A stretch of 64,000 nucleotides of DNA, taken from assembly GCA_949317995.1 (NCBI GenBank), contig OX439049.1, positions 64,717,247 to 64,781,246 of the forward strand. Direction: 5' to 3'. The notes beneath the pieces are model-generated. The model was not told the DNA's origin and searched no databases. It saw only the letters and a program-made list of their open reading frames with translations. Positions 42,916 to 52,481 of this stretch are shown one piece after another. The DNA is from Acholoe squamosa. Its lineage: Eukaryota > Annelida > Polychaeta > Phyllodocida > Polynoidae. The position numbers and the translations under genes are program-made. Positions within the stretch are counted from its first letter, which is position 1; each line of letters opens with the position of its first letter.

Positions 42916-43104
42916 GTGGATCGACCAGAGATGCCACTTTTCCTGGTTTACCAGGAATTCCTGTTTTTGATTCCAAGATTTCTGTATTAGATTATGTTAA
43001 ATTCATGGGAAAAAGTCTTTTTTTTGTCGACCAGTGAGTGGCATTTCTGATCGACCCCATAGGAAAGTTGATGGTACCGTGATACCTCGTGGGTACTGTA
43101 ACAC

Positions 43105-45385
43105 ACTGTGTTTTGCTGGTACCTCATACATGGTGGTGTTTTGCTGGTACCTCATACATGGTGGTGTTTTGCTGGTACCTCATACATGGCGGTGTTTTGC
43201 TGGTACCTCATACATGGCGGTGTTTTGCTGGTACCGTGATACATGGCGGTGTTTTGCTGGTACCTCATACATGGCGGTGTTTTGCTGGTACCGTGATACA
43301 TAGCGGTGTTTTGCTGTTACCTTATACATGGCGGTGTTTTGCTGGTACCTCATACATCATGGTGTTTTGCTGGTACCTCATACATGGTGGTGTTTTGCTG
43401 GTACCTCATACATGGCGGTGTTTTGCTGGTACCTCATACATGGCGGTGTTTTGCTGGTACCTCATACATGGCGGTGTTTTGCTGGTACCTCATACATGGC
43501 GGTGTTTTGCTGGTACCGTGATACATAGCGGTGTTTTGCTGGTACCTCATACATCATTGTGTTTTGCTGGTACCTCATACATGGTGGTGTTTTGCTGGTA
43601 CCTCATACATTGTTGTGTTTTGCTGGTACCTCATACATGGCGGTGTTTTGCTGGTACCTCATACATGGCGGTGTTTTGCTGGTACCTCATACATGGCGGT
43701 GTTTTGCTGGTACCTCATACATGGCGGTGTTTTGCTGGTACCGTGATACATGGCGGTGTTTTGCTGGTACCGTGATACATGGTGGTGTTTTGCTGGTACC
43801 TCCTACATTGTTGTGTTTTGCTGGTACCGTGATACATAGCGGTGTTTTGCTGGTACCTCATACATCATGGTGTTTTGCTGGTACCTCATACATGGCGGTG
43901 TTTTGCTGGTACCTCATACATGGCGGTGTTTTGCTGGTACCGTGATACATAGCGGTGTTTTGCTGGTACCTCATAGATCATGGTGTTTTGCTGGTACCTC
44001 ATACATGGTGGTGTTTTGCTGGTACCTCATACATGGCGGTGTTTTGCTGGTACCGTGATACATGGCAGTGTTTTGCTGGTACCTCATACATCATGGTGTT
44101 TTGCTGGTACCTCATACATCGTGGTGTTTTGCTGGTACCTCATACATCGTGGTGTTTTGCTGGTACCTCATACATGGCGGTGTTTTGCTGGTACCGTGAT
44201 ACATGGCTGTGTTTTGCTAGTACCTCATACATGGCGGTGTTTTGCTGGTACTGTGATACATGGCTGTGTTTTGCTAGTACCTCATACATGGCGGTGTTTT
44301 GCTGGTACTGTGATACATGGTGTTGTTTTGCTGGTACCGTGATACATGGCGGTGTTTTGCTGGTACCTCATACATGGCGGTGTTTTGCTGGTGCCGTGAT
44401 ACATGGCGGTGTTTTGCTGGTACCGTGATACATGGCTGTGTTTTGCTGGTACCTCATACATCGTGGTGTTTTGCTGGTACCTCATACATGGCGGTGTTTT
44501 GCTGGTACCTCATAAATCATGGTGTTTTGCTGGTACCTCATACATGGTGGTGTTTTGCTGGTACCTCATACATGGCGGTGTTTTGCTGGTACCTCATACA
44601 TGGCGGTGTTTTGCTGGTACCGTGATACATGGCGGTGTTTTGCTGGTACCTCATACATGGCGGTGTTTTGCTGGTACCGTGATACATAGCGGTGTTTTGC
44701 TGGTACCTCATACATGGCGGTGTTTTGCTGGTACCTCATACATCATGGTGTTTTGCTGGTACCTCATACATGGTGGTGTTTTGCTGGTACCTCATACATG
44801 GCGGTGTTTTGCTGGTACCTCATACATGGCGGTGTTTTGCTGGTACCTCATACATCATGGTGTTTTGCTGGTACCTCATACATCATGGTGTTTTGCTGGT
44901 ACCGTGATACATGGCGGTGTTTTGCTGGTACCTCATACATGGCGGTGTTTTGCTGGTACCTCATACATGGCGGTGTTTTGCTGGTACCGTGATACATGGC
45001 GGTGTTTTGCTGGTACCGTGATACATGGCGGTGTTTTGCTGGTACCGTGATACATGGCGGTGTTTTGCTGGTACCTCATACATGTTGGTGTTTTGCTGGT
45101 ACCTCATACATGTTGGTGTTTTGCTGGTACCTCATACATCTTGGTGTTTTGCTGGTACCTCATTCATCTTGGTGTTTTGCTGGTACCGTGATACATGGCG
45201 GTGTTTTGCTGGTACCTCATACATGGCGGTGTTTTGCTGGTACCTCATACATCGTGGTGTTTTGCTGGTACCTCATACATTGCAGTGTTTTGCTGGTACC
45301 TCATACATGGCGGTGTTTTGCTGGTACCGTGATACATTGTTGTGTTTTGCTGGTACCTCATTCTTTGTGTGTTTTGCTGGTACCT
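43105..45385. repeat. 28/29-bp GTGTTTTGCTGGTACCTCAT array (~80 copies)
   Basis: The unit is GTGTTTTGCTGGTACCTCAT plus ACATGGCG (28 bp), with a 29-bp form having GGTACCGTGATACATGG. The two forms are interspersed. The array runs to about 35 bp before the exon g acceptor. Open frames (VFCWYLIHGGVLL...) are artefacts. The real acceptor region CATACATTGGTGTGTTACAG resembles the unit's CATACATGGTGGTGTTTTGC. Confidence 0.94.
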
Positions 45386-45419
45386 GTGAGTTTATATGTC
45401 ATACATTGGTGTGTTACAG

Positions 45420-45536
45420 TTGGCTCTGAGTGCGGCCACCCCGATACATCGCGGTCTGCTGGCGGACACCGACTGTCGTTGGGACATTATTTCTCAGTCT
45501 GTGGATGATCGTACACTGGAGGAGCGAGGACTAAAG
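45420..45536 (+). CDS. GCLC: Glutamate-cysteine ligase catalytic subunit, exon g
   Basis: The acceptor is TTGGTGTGTTACAG and the donor is GTACTC at 45537. Thirty-nine full codons in phase 0: [20 protein letters not shown], then [12 protein letters not shown] and LEERGLK, matching human residues of about 277-315. SAAxPxxRG and DxDCRW...SVDDRT..ERG are family hallmarks. Because exon f ends on a codon boundary and its repeat unit is 54 bp, exon g stays in frame whichever upstream donor is used. Confidence 0.97.
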
Positions 45537-45993
45537 GTACTCTCTACTTATCACTGTCTTTGTTTAACTCGCTTAACCCTTAATTAAAGACTAACGCTAC
45601 AATATCCCAGGATTTGGTGCTGCTACTGGTAATCTTACGTAATGCGGGTCATATTAGTATGATGTACTAACAATAAGAAAATGAAAAAAGTCATGTTGCT
45701 TACTTTTGCAGTATGACAATTTAAGTGTAAAATGCCTTAATGATAAATTCGAATGGGAAAACTGATTTTTCATATTATATTTCATATGTAATGCCCCTCT
45801 ACTGATTTTTCAAAAAGACTCACTGGATTCAGAGAGGACATCTATACAAACACTTGGTAAAAGAAAAATGGGGGGGGGGGTCATAGTCAAAAATATTACT
45901 TTTTTCTTAAATATAACATCCTATGGGTCGTCATGATGCACCCATTAAGTGCTGGTGAGCAGAGACCCTTATTTGTTCCTGTTTATCTTGCAG
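45537..45993. other. Intron g-h
   Basis: A 457-bp intron. It contains a G10 run near 45872 and a 50-bp CATGATGCA MITE fragment (GGGTCGTCATGATGCACCCA, about 45915-45960) just upstream of the exon h acceptor. Confidence 0.8.
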
Positions 45994-46132
45994 CCCCTTA
46001 AAGAGAACCGATTCCGTATCCCCAAGTCGCGCTACGACTCTATAGACAGTTACCTGTCAGCTAAAGGGGAGAAGTATAATGACACAGAACTACTGTACGA
46101 TAAGGACGCCTACCAACAACTCAGAGACGCAG
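45994..46132 (+). CDS. GCLC: Glutamate-cysteine ligase catalytic subunit, exon h
   Basis: The acceptor is GTTTATCTTGCAG and the donor is GTACAT at 46133. It encodes PLKENRFRIPKSRYDSIDSY, then LSAKGEKYND and ends DKDAYQQLRDAG (last G split), aligning with about human residues 316-362. KSRYDSIDSYLS is nearly invariant in animals. The phase (one base carried) joins to exon i, 5.7 kb downstream. Confidence 0.97.
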
Positions 46133-46139
46133 GTACATA

Positions 46140-46434
46140 ATTAATCTGACCATAATCTCTTGCGTATAAGGCGCATCTTATATGGAAGGTTTTAGGTCTC
46201 CCTTGGTCTGCAAGGGGGAGACCAAGACCTTTCCTTTCATATGTTACACTCCCACTAAATCATTATGTGATATTGGGGGGTCCAGGAGGTCCTTAGCTAC
46301 ACACAGGTTTATGAATTTTCAAAATCCATTCAGTAGAACAAAAGTTATGAATTTTTCATATTCTTGACAATATTCTAAAACTCTAGGTACTTCTTATATA
46401 CAGGATGCGCCTTATACGCGGGAGAAAATTGTAT
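46140..46434. mobile_element. MITE with GCGTATAAGGCGCATCTTATA ends
   Basis: Left CTTGCGTATAAGGCGCATCT and right GGATGCGCCTTATACGCGGG plus AGAAAATTG are inverted. It is a longer relative of the CTTATA-ended family, non-coding, starting a few bases after the exon h donor. Confidence 0.65.
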
Positions 46435-46458
46435 CTTTTATCCTAATTGAAAGTTGGG

Positions 46459-46596
46459 ATAACCTTTGAGGGCCTGCTAGTCTGATGATACGTCATTGGT
46501 CATTGTGATGTATAAATGCATCCCTGGTGATGAATTGACCGGCGATGCATACTCTATAGGGTTGATAAAGGCGTAATGGCACCTTTAAAGTGTTAA
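46459..46596. mobile_element. Old CATGATGCA MITE copy
   Basis: ACCTTTGAGGGCCTGCTAGT on the left and ACCTTTAAAGTGTTAA on the right enclose decayed GTCATTGTGATGTATAAATG and GGCGATGCATACTC words. The 39-bp array begins directly at its right end. Confidence 0.55.
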
Positions 46597-47413
46597 CATA
46601 GTGTCATCATGACACAGCAGTTCTAGTATAGATAACGTAGGGTCATCATGACACAGCTGTTCTAGTATAGATAACATAGGGTCATCATGACACAGCAGTT
46701 CTAGTATAGATAACGTAGGGTCATCATGACACAACAGTTCTAGTATAGATAACATAGGGTCATCATGACACAGCAGTTCTTGTTTAGATAATATAGGGTC
46801 ATCATGACACAGCAGTTCTATTATAGATAATGTTTTTTCATCATGACACAGCAGTTCTATTATAGATAATGTTTTGTCATCATGACACAGCAGTTCTAGT
46901 ATAGATAACATAGGGTCATCATGACACAGCAGTTCTAGTATAGATAACATAGGGTCATCATGACACAGCAGTTCTAATATAGATAACGTAGGGTCATCAT
47001 GACACAGCAATTCTAGTATAGATAACATAGGGTCATCATGACACAGCAGTTCTAGTATAGATAACATAGGGTCATCATGACACAGCAGTTCTAGTTTAGA
47101 TAACATAGAGTCATTATGACACAGCAGTTCTAATATAGATAACATAGGGTCATCATGACACAGCAGTTCTAATATAGATAACGTAGGGTCATCATGACAC
47201 AGCAGTTCTAGTATAGATAACATAGGGTCATCATGACACAGCAGTTCTAGTATAGATAACATAGGGTCATCATGACACAGCAGTTCTAGTTTAGATAACA
47301 TAGAGTCATTATGACACAGCAGTTCTAATATAGATAACATAGGGTCATCATGACACAGCAGTTCTAGTATAGATAACGTAGTTTCATCATGACACAGCAG
47401 TTCTAGTATAGAT
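46597..47413. repeat. 39-bp CATGACACAGCAGTTCTAG array (~21 copies)
   Basis: 39-bp units (46603 to 46642 and onward) contain GGGTCATCATGACACAGCAG and TTCTAGTATAGATAACAT. Thirteen codons per unit keeps a 251-codon minus frame open (LSILELLCHDDPM), an artefact. A supra-repeat is visible: the units with GTTTAGATAACATAGAGTCA near 47093 and 47288 sit in matching neighbourhoods 195 bp (five units) apart. Confidence 0.93.
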
Positions 47414-49087
47414 CTACAGGTGTGGTAGGGACATAGCGCACCTGTCGTCTTATCAAGTGTCGCTATATACAGATATTGAACTGTTACTATAAGTACACAC
47501 CATTACCGCTATACTTAGATATCACACAACACACATATACACGTTAACCCTTTAAGTACCGAGTTCGGTGCTCGGGGATTTTGCTACTCCCTATCTGTCA
47601 CAGTGTTAAAGAAGGTGTTCTTCTATGGGTCTGATTGACTAGTTAACGAGTCAAGTAATACCATAGATCTACACTTCTACGCCTAACGGCTCTGTTGGTT
47701 ACTTGAACTCGTTTTCTGAAGGGGCTTTTCAATATCAATGTTTTCTGTCCTATTTCTACATTTATGGATCTATGTCCTAGAAAATATGCATGTAACAAGT
47801 TGAAAATGATATATAGGTCATAGGATATTTGTTTTATCTTTCATTTCTTTTTTCTTTTTTTTTAAATTTTTTTAAAAAAAAAAGTTATTTTTCGAGTAGT
47901 TACCAAAAAATGTCACAAAGTAACGCTACTTAATGTGAAATAACACCCTTACAGAGACAGGGATACAGCCAAATTTTATTCTAAAGTTATCTCTATGAAA
48001 ATGACAACAGAAAGGTGCAGTCATTTTATTTTCATATATAGATTCCATTTTTTCCTGAAGGTCTAAAAGAAATGTCACTTTAATGTAAATTGTACTAGCT
48101 TTGAGTTCTAGTTCCTCTTCTCCCCATGAGATGGCACCACCAAGGAGGTTTTCTAGGTTCACTGTAGAGGGCAGCACAAGTCACCTACCTCTGTAGATAG
48201 CATCATAGACTGACTCAAGCCTGTCCCATCGTACACTGAAGGCCTATGGCCTATGCCTATGACCTCTATTATACAATCTATATATGCCCATTTACTTGAC
48301 TCGTTTTTTAATGGATTCCAGACACCCTTCTATTCTCTATTAAAGATAATGCACGGCACCTTGTTATGTTCCATGTTTCGCCATAGGCTACACATGGTTA
48401 AAAGGATAGATTATTCACCTCTGTAAATCTGCATGATGTAGCAGCTATCATGACATTTTCTAATATAAATAGATGACGGTGAGAATGCCTGCCCCGTGTG
48501 CTCTTTCAATAGTGCGTAGGGAGAATATAAATGTTACCAATGGGTCAAAAGTAGGTCTAAAATTAATATATCCAGATGAAATCACATGGGGTATGAGAAA
48601 AAATGGCTTTCTATTGATGTAATTATCTCATAATTTCCTGTATGTGAAGTACCTCATAAAGAGTGATTTTACCTGTATCTCAGTATGTGCCCCTAATATA
48701 GGTGATAGGAATCCACATTCCACAATTACTGTAAATGTAAGTGCATTATTGTGCAAAGCAACCTGCTCCAGGCTGTTTTCACCCCTCAGAGACCTTGGCC
48801 GGAGTGGTCACCCAGGCCCGTAGCTGTCATTGTGGTGATGGTCAGGGCTGATGGGGGCAGGGCCCTGTGTGTGCCTGGGGCTGCCTCTAGTCCCACTCAT
48901 GGCAACTGCTGCAGTGCTAGTATTGGCAGAAATCAGCGGTAGTGAAATTGAATGAAAAACAGCTAAAACTCCCAGAATTTATAATATCTTACATTATTTC
49001 TTTCAAACATCTTAATATCTGCATAGGTATTCTATAATGAAGTAAATATTATTTTGAAATGTATGAAATATGCATTTACTGCCGAAC
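47414..49087. other. Intronic sequence, no exon recognised
   Basis: It includes CGTTAACCCTTTAAGTACCG at about 47543, a piggyBac-like TTAACCCTTTAA end with no obvious partner, and an A/T-run near 47845-47885. Short open frames have no support. Confidence 0.5.
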
Positions 49088-49291
49088 CTGCTACTTTAAG
49101 TACCGCTAATTCAGCAGTGCATCGTGCCCACTGGTCGTCATGATGCACCAGTGAAGTGCGGGTGAGCCAGCACTTCATTGGAGCATCATGCCGAACCTCC
49201 AGGTGGGTTGGTATGATGCACCGGTGAAGTGCTGGCGAGATTACTGCCAGCACCAATGGGCATGATGCATTAGCGGTACTTAAAGGGTTAA
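49088..49291. mobile_element. CATGATGCA MITE copy, AAGTACCGCTAA subtype
   Basis: Left CTACTTTAAGTACCGCTAAT, right GCATTAGCGGTACTTAAAGG plus GTTAA; the inner GTCATGATGCACCAGTGAAG and CAGCACTTCATTGGAGCATC arms match the family. The AAGTACCG end differs from the AAGGGCCG type, so at least two subfamilies exist. Confidence 0.78.
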
Positions 49292-49311
49292 GGTCACCAG
49301 GCACTCTGGTA

Positions 49312-50043
49312 AATACACTCCTGTTTTATGGCGTTAAAACGTTATGATGAACCAAGGGTTAATACACTCCTGTTTCATGGCGTTAAAACGTTATGATGAA
49401 CCAAGGGTTAATACACTCCTGTTTTATGGCGTTAAAACGTTATGATGAACCAAGGGTAAATACACTCCTGTTTTATGGGGTTAAAACGTTATGATGAACC
49501 AAGGGTTAATACACTCCTGTTTTATGGCATCAAAACGTTATGATGAACCAAGGGTAAATACACTCCTGTTTCATGGCATCAAAACGTTATGATGAACCAA
49601 GGGTAAATACACTCCTGTTTTATGGGGTTAAAACGTTATGATGAACCAAGGGTTAATACACTCCTGTTTTATGGCATCAAAACGTTATGATGAACCAAGG
49701 GTAAATACACTCCTGTTTTATGGCCTTAAAACGTTATGATGAACCAAGGGTTAATACACTCCTGTTTTATGGCGTTAAAACGTTATGATGAACCAAGGGT
49801 TAATACACTCCTGTTTTATGGCGTTAAAACGTTATGATGAACCAAGGGTTAAAACACTCCTGTTTTATGGCCTTAAAACGTTATGATGAACCAAGGGTAA
49901 ATACACTCCTGTTTTATGGCGTTAAAACGTTATGATGAACCAAGGGTTAATACACTCCTGTTTTATGGCGTTAAAACGTTATGATGAACCAAGGGTTAAT
50001 ACACTCCTGTTTTATGGCGTTAAAACGTTATGATGAACCAAGG
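49312..50043. repeat. 49-bp ACACTCCTGTTTTATGGCG array (15 copies)
   Basis: 49-bp units (49321 to 49370 and onward): TACACTCCTGTTTTATGGCG, TTAAAACGTTATGATGAACC, AAGGGTTAA. Variants are TTTCATGG, GGCATCAAAACG and GGGTAAA. It starts ~20 bp after the TTAA end of the preceding MITE and ends at another MITE right-end fragment (to about 50116). Confidence 0.94.
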
Positions 50044-50249
50044 GAAGGGCTTCATTCACGCATCATGACGACCATCAGGTATGATGCATCGACGACATAT
50101 CAGACATTTTAAGGGTTACACGATTCAACTACATGTGTAAAAGGAATATTGATCTAGGAGTGAAAGGCATCAAAGCATCAAACACTCCCCAACTCAAGAT
50201 AAGCCACACAGATACGGCCACACCTCACCTGTCATGTCTCGAGTACATA

Positions 50250-50560
50250 TCTTACAGGACCCCATAGACCACCTATTGATGAAATTCATTTATTCCATGG
50301 CGGGTATCGAACACCTATTGATGCTACATATGGATGGAAGTCTTTAGGCATCTCTTTTTAGGGATTTTCAAGTCCTATATTTATTCATTCCATGTCAGGT
50401 ATCGACCACCTATTGATGTATAATACATTTATTCCATGTCAGGTATCGACCACCTATTGATGTATAATACATTTATTCCATGTCAGGTATCGACCACCGA
50501 TTGATGTATAATACATTTATTCCATGGCAGTTATTGACCACCTATTGATGTTTATTCCAC
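50250..50560 (+). repeat. Exon i acceptor-plus-start repeats, upstream block
   Basis: Copies of (CA)GGTATCGACCACCTATTGATG preceded by ATTTATTCCATGT lie at about 50258 (CAGGACCCCATAGACCACC), 50303, 50399, 50443, 50488 and 50530, on a 44-bp period in the better part. The real exon i begins CAG|GTATCGACCACCTATTGGCA. The repeat therefore carries the 3' splice site and about 20 exon bases. Units diverge from the exon at ...ATTGATGTATAATACA. Confidence 0.9.
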
Positions 50561-50651
50561 GATTTCTGGGATTCTCAGTGCTTTTCCTGGATATTCCCAT
50601 GCACATACCTGTCGATATTGCACACCATGAATGCTGTAGCATCAATTTTGT

Positions 50652-50720
50652 AAGGCGTGCGGTTATCCAAGGATAACAGGCACCCGGTGCGGTTATCCAT
50701 GGATAACCTGCACGCCTTCC
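50652..50720. repeat. Imperfect palindrome AAGGCGTGCGGTTATCC
   Basis: AAGGCGTGCGGTTATCC at the left is the inverse of GGATAACCTGCACGCCTT at the right, with a second GGATAACAGGCACCCGGTGC pair inside. It can fold into a long hairpin. It probably belongs to a short fold-back element. Confidence 0.65.
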
Positions 50721-50754
50721 ATGTCCTTACATGTCATATGTTACATGTTAAAAC

Positions 50755-51260
50755 CTACAAAATTTTCATGGCCAGGGTAGGGATCGAACTAGCAGTCTCA
50801 AATCCCAAGTCCAACTCCCTATGCAGTGCGCCACAGGGACTGACGAGAAATGCTTGGTTAGAACCACGTCTTGATATGATAGGCGGGACGAGTCCCGGTC
50901 CGGGCTGTCTGCTGCCATAACCGCGGGACGCATTCAAACATAGCCAAGCCGAGACAGGTGCCGCGGCGTTATACACGGTGGTTTAGTGGTTAGTGCATTG
51001 CGCTCAGCCGTCAAAGGTAGGCGGATCGAGTCCCGGTCCGGGCGCATCTTTTTTCGCCGTGTGCGCTGTAGCTGTCCGCTGCCGGGCAACGAGGTGTTTG
51101 TACCGATTGTACACAAACATAACCGGGAGACACATTCAAAGCAAGCCAAGCCGAGACGCTGTAGCTGTCCGCTGCCGGGCGCCGAGGTGTGTACCGGTGG
51201 TCTATTCGTTAGAATGCCAACCCACTATGACTGGCTTCGAGTCCTGGGGAGGGTGAACAA
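50755..51260. mobile_element. Cluster of tRNA-derived SINE sequences
   Basis: Three tRNA-like heads are visible: minus strand at about 50775-50840 (B box GTTCGATCCC, A box TGGCGCACTG); plus strand at about 50973-51044 (TTTAGTGGTTAGTGC and GGATCGAGTCCC); and plus strand at about 51191-51252 (GGTGGTCTATTCGTTAG and GGCTTCGAGTCC). Body fragments GCTGTCCGCTGCCGGGC and ACATTCAAAGCAAGCCAAGC recur between them. None folds as a complete tRNA by eye, so I call SINE remnants and not tRNA genes. The cluster splits the exon i acceptor array. Confidence 0.65.
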
Positions 51261-51325
51261 TTTTTGTTTTCAACTTGAATTTATTGATATTTTATTGATT
51301 ATCTATTGGTATTGTGGAATAAAAT

Positions 51326-51448
51326 AAGTAGTCAATGGATAATTCATGACTTGTGTGTGTTAGCAAAGGATAATTACACGCGGGCTACGCCCTCGTGTAA
51401 TTATCCTTCACTAGCACACACTCTTCATGAATTATCCATTGATTACTT
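51326..51448. mobile_element. 123-bp near-palindromic element
   Basis: AAGTAGTCAATGGATAATTC at the left pairs with GAATTATCCATTGATTACTT at the right. The centre AAGGATAATTACACGCGGGC / CCCTCGTGTAATTATCCTT is also palindromic. It is a short fold-back element without coding capacity. Confidence 0.75.
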
Positions 51449-51799
51449 GTTCAATAATACATTTATTCCATGTCAGGTATTGACCACCTATTGATGTATA
51501 ATACATTTATTCCATGTCAGGTGGGCTTCCCTAGCCCACTTAAAAGGGTCTTTATCTCCTCTTTCCTATCCCCTCAGGATGTGTGTGGTGCACATATGTG
51601 CGGGCACTGACACATTCCTTTGTTAAATTGTGTAATGTAGTTATCGCCATGAATATGACCTTAGCTGTCAAAATGGCGTTAAACATCTATTACTCACTCA
51701 CTCCATGGCAGGTATCGACCACCTATTGATGTATAATACATTTATTCCATGTCAGGTATCGACCACCTATTGATATATAATACATTTATTCCATGTCAG
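51449..51799 (+). repeat. Exon i acceptor-plus-start repeats, downstream block
   Basis: Further 44-bp copies of ATACATTTATTCCATGTCAG plus GTATCGACCACCTATTGATG lead directly into the real acceptor at 51799. One copy is split by a SINE at 51523-51702. The closest copies are essentially identical to the real acceptor and first ~17 exon bases. Use of any upstream copy shifts the frame, because 44 is not divisible by three. Confidence 0.92.
51523..51702 (+). mobile_element. SINE-like element, copy 5
   Basis: Full-length head GGGCTTCCCTAGCCCACTT to tail GTTAAACATCTATTACTCAC. The flanking duplication CCATG(T/G)CAGGT is at 51512-51522 and 51703-51713. It landed exactly on a CAG|GT acceptor repeat and so duplicated that site. 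Confidence 0.86.
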
Positions 51800-51912
51800 G
51801 TATCGACCACCTATTGGCACAGCATGTGGCACACCTGTTTATCCGTGATACAATCAGCGTGTTTAGTGAGAAGGTGAACCAGAACGATGAGGAGGACACA
51901 GACCACTTTGAA
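51800..51912 (+). CDS. GCLC: Glutamate-cysteine ligase catalytic subunit, exon i (last visible)
   Basis: The acceptor is TATTCCATGTCAG and the donor is GTAAGT at 51913. It encodes GIDHLLAQHVAHLFIRDTIS, then VFSEKVNQND and ends DTDHFE, matching human residues of about 362-399, including the LLAQHVAHLFIRD block and the His at human position 370. It ends on a codon boundary. The next exon, expected to begin with the NIQSTNWQ-type sequence conserved in animals, is not in the window; the following intron is at least 12 kb. Confidence 0.97.
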
Positions 51913-51930
51913 GTAAGTCAAGAAGCTTTA

Positions 51931-52109
51931 TCAACCCTTGAACGGCCCTGATGCACAAGTGTATCATGGTCGGCATGATGCTCCAATGAAGTGCTGGCGA
52001 GGCTGCTCGCCAGCACTTCATTGGTGCATCATGCCGACCCTCCGGGGACATATCAGCGCCATTGGGTCAGCATGATGCATTAATACATCAGGGGTCCTTA
52101 TAGGGTTAA
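51931..52109. mobile_element. CATGATGCA MITE copy in the intron after exon i
   Basis: Left CAACCCTTGAACGGCCCTGA plus TGCA, right ATCAGGGGTCCTTATAGGGTTAA. GGCATGATGCTCCAATGAAG and CAGCACTTCATTGGTGCATC form the arms. It is moderately decayed. Confidence 0.72.
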
Positions 52110-52481
52110 TATTACCATAATACCGGATGTAGAACGTGCAAGATATACGTGGGGTATCAGCAAAAGTTGGGGGTGCGCCTTATACATGACGTATTTCTAT
52201 TACCCTACATACCGTAAAACTGCACACCCGTATCTACTCTAAAATCTATTGAATATACCAGGGCTTAGACAATTTTGAGACTGAGACCTTTCTAGGATTA
52301 TATCGCTGTCTTGAAATTGCGGGGATGCGTATATGCCTGCTTTTGACAATATCTATCACATTGGTAGGGAAATGGATTCCCGTATGTAGTAGATCTACCC
52401 CCAGGGGCGGGTCGTCAGGGGTAAACTCAGTTCCCCTAGGGTATCACACCAATCCAGATATGAGTGGAAAGTGGAATTATT
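52110..52481. other. Intronic sequence, no exon recognised
   Basis: It contains a GGGGGTGCGCCTTATACATG fragment (about 52168) of the CTTATA-ended family and otherwise unassigned sequence leading into the 24-bp array. Confidence 0.5.

Noticed and set aside
43034..45508. Trp/Cys-rich repeat ORFs (VFCWYLIHGG) that look like a secreted or membrane repeat protein
   Set aside because: Generated by the 28/29-bp array; frames change whenever the 29-bp variant occurs, and the true coding exon g is in phase with GCLC.
46585..47340. 251-codon minus-strand ORF of LSILELLCHDDPM repeats
   Set aside because: A 39-bp (13-codon) tandem array; no unique sequence and no leucine-rich-repeat consensus.
50970..51045. 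Candidate tRNA gene
   Set aside because: A and B box-like words are present but acceptor and anticodon stems do not pair by eye, and similar fragments are repeated nearby; SINE remnants fit better.
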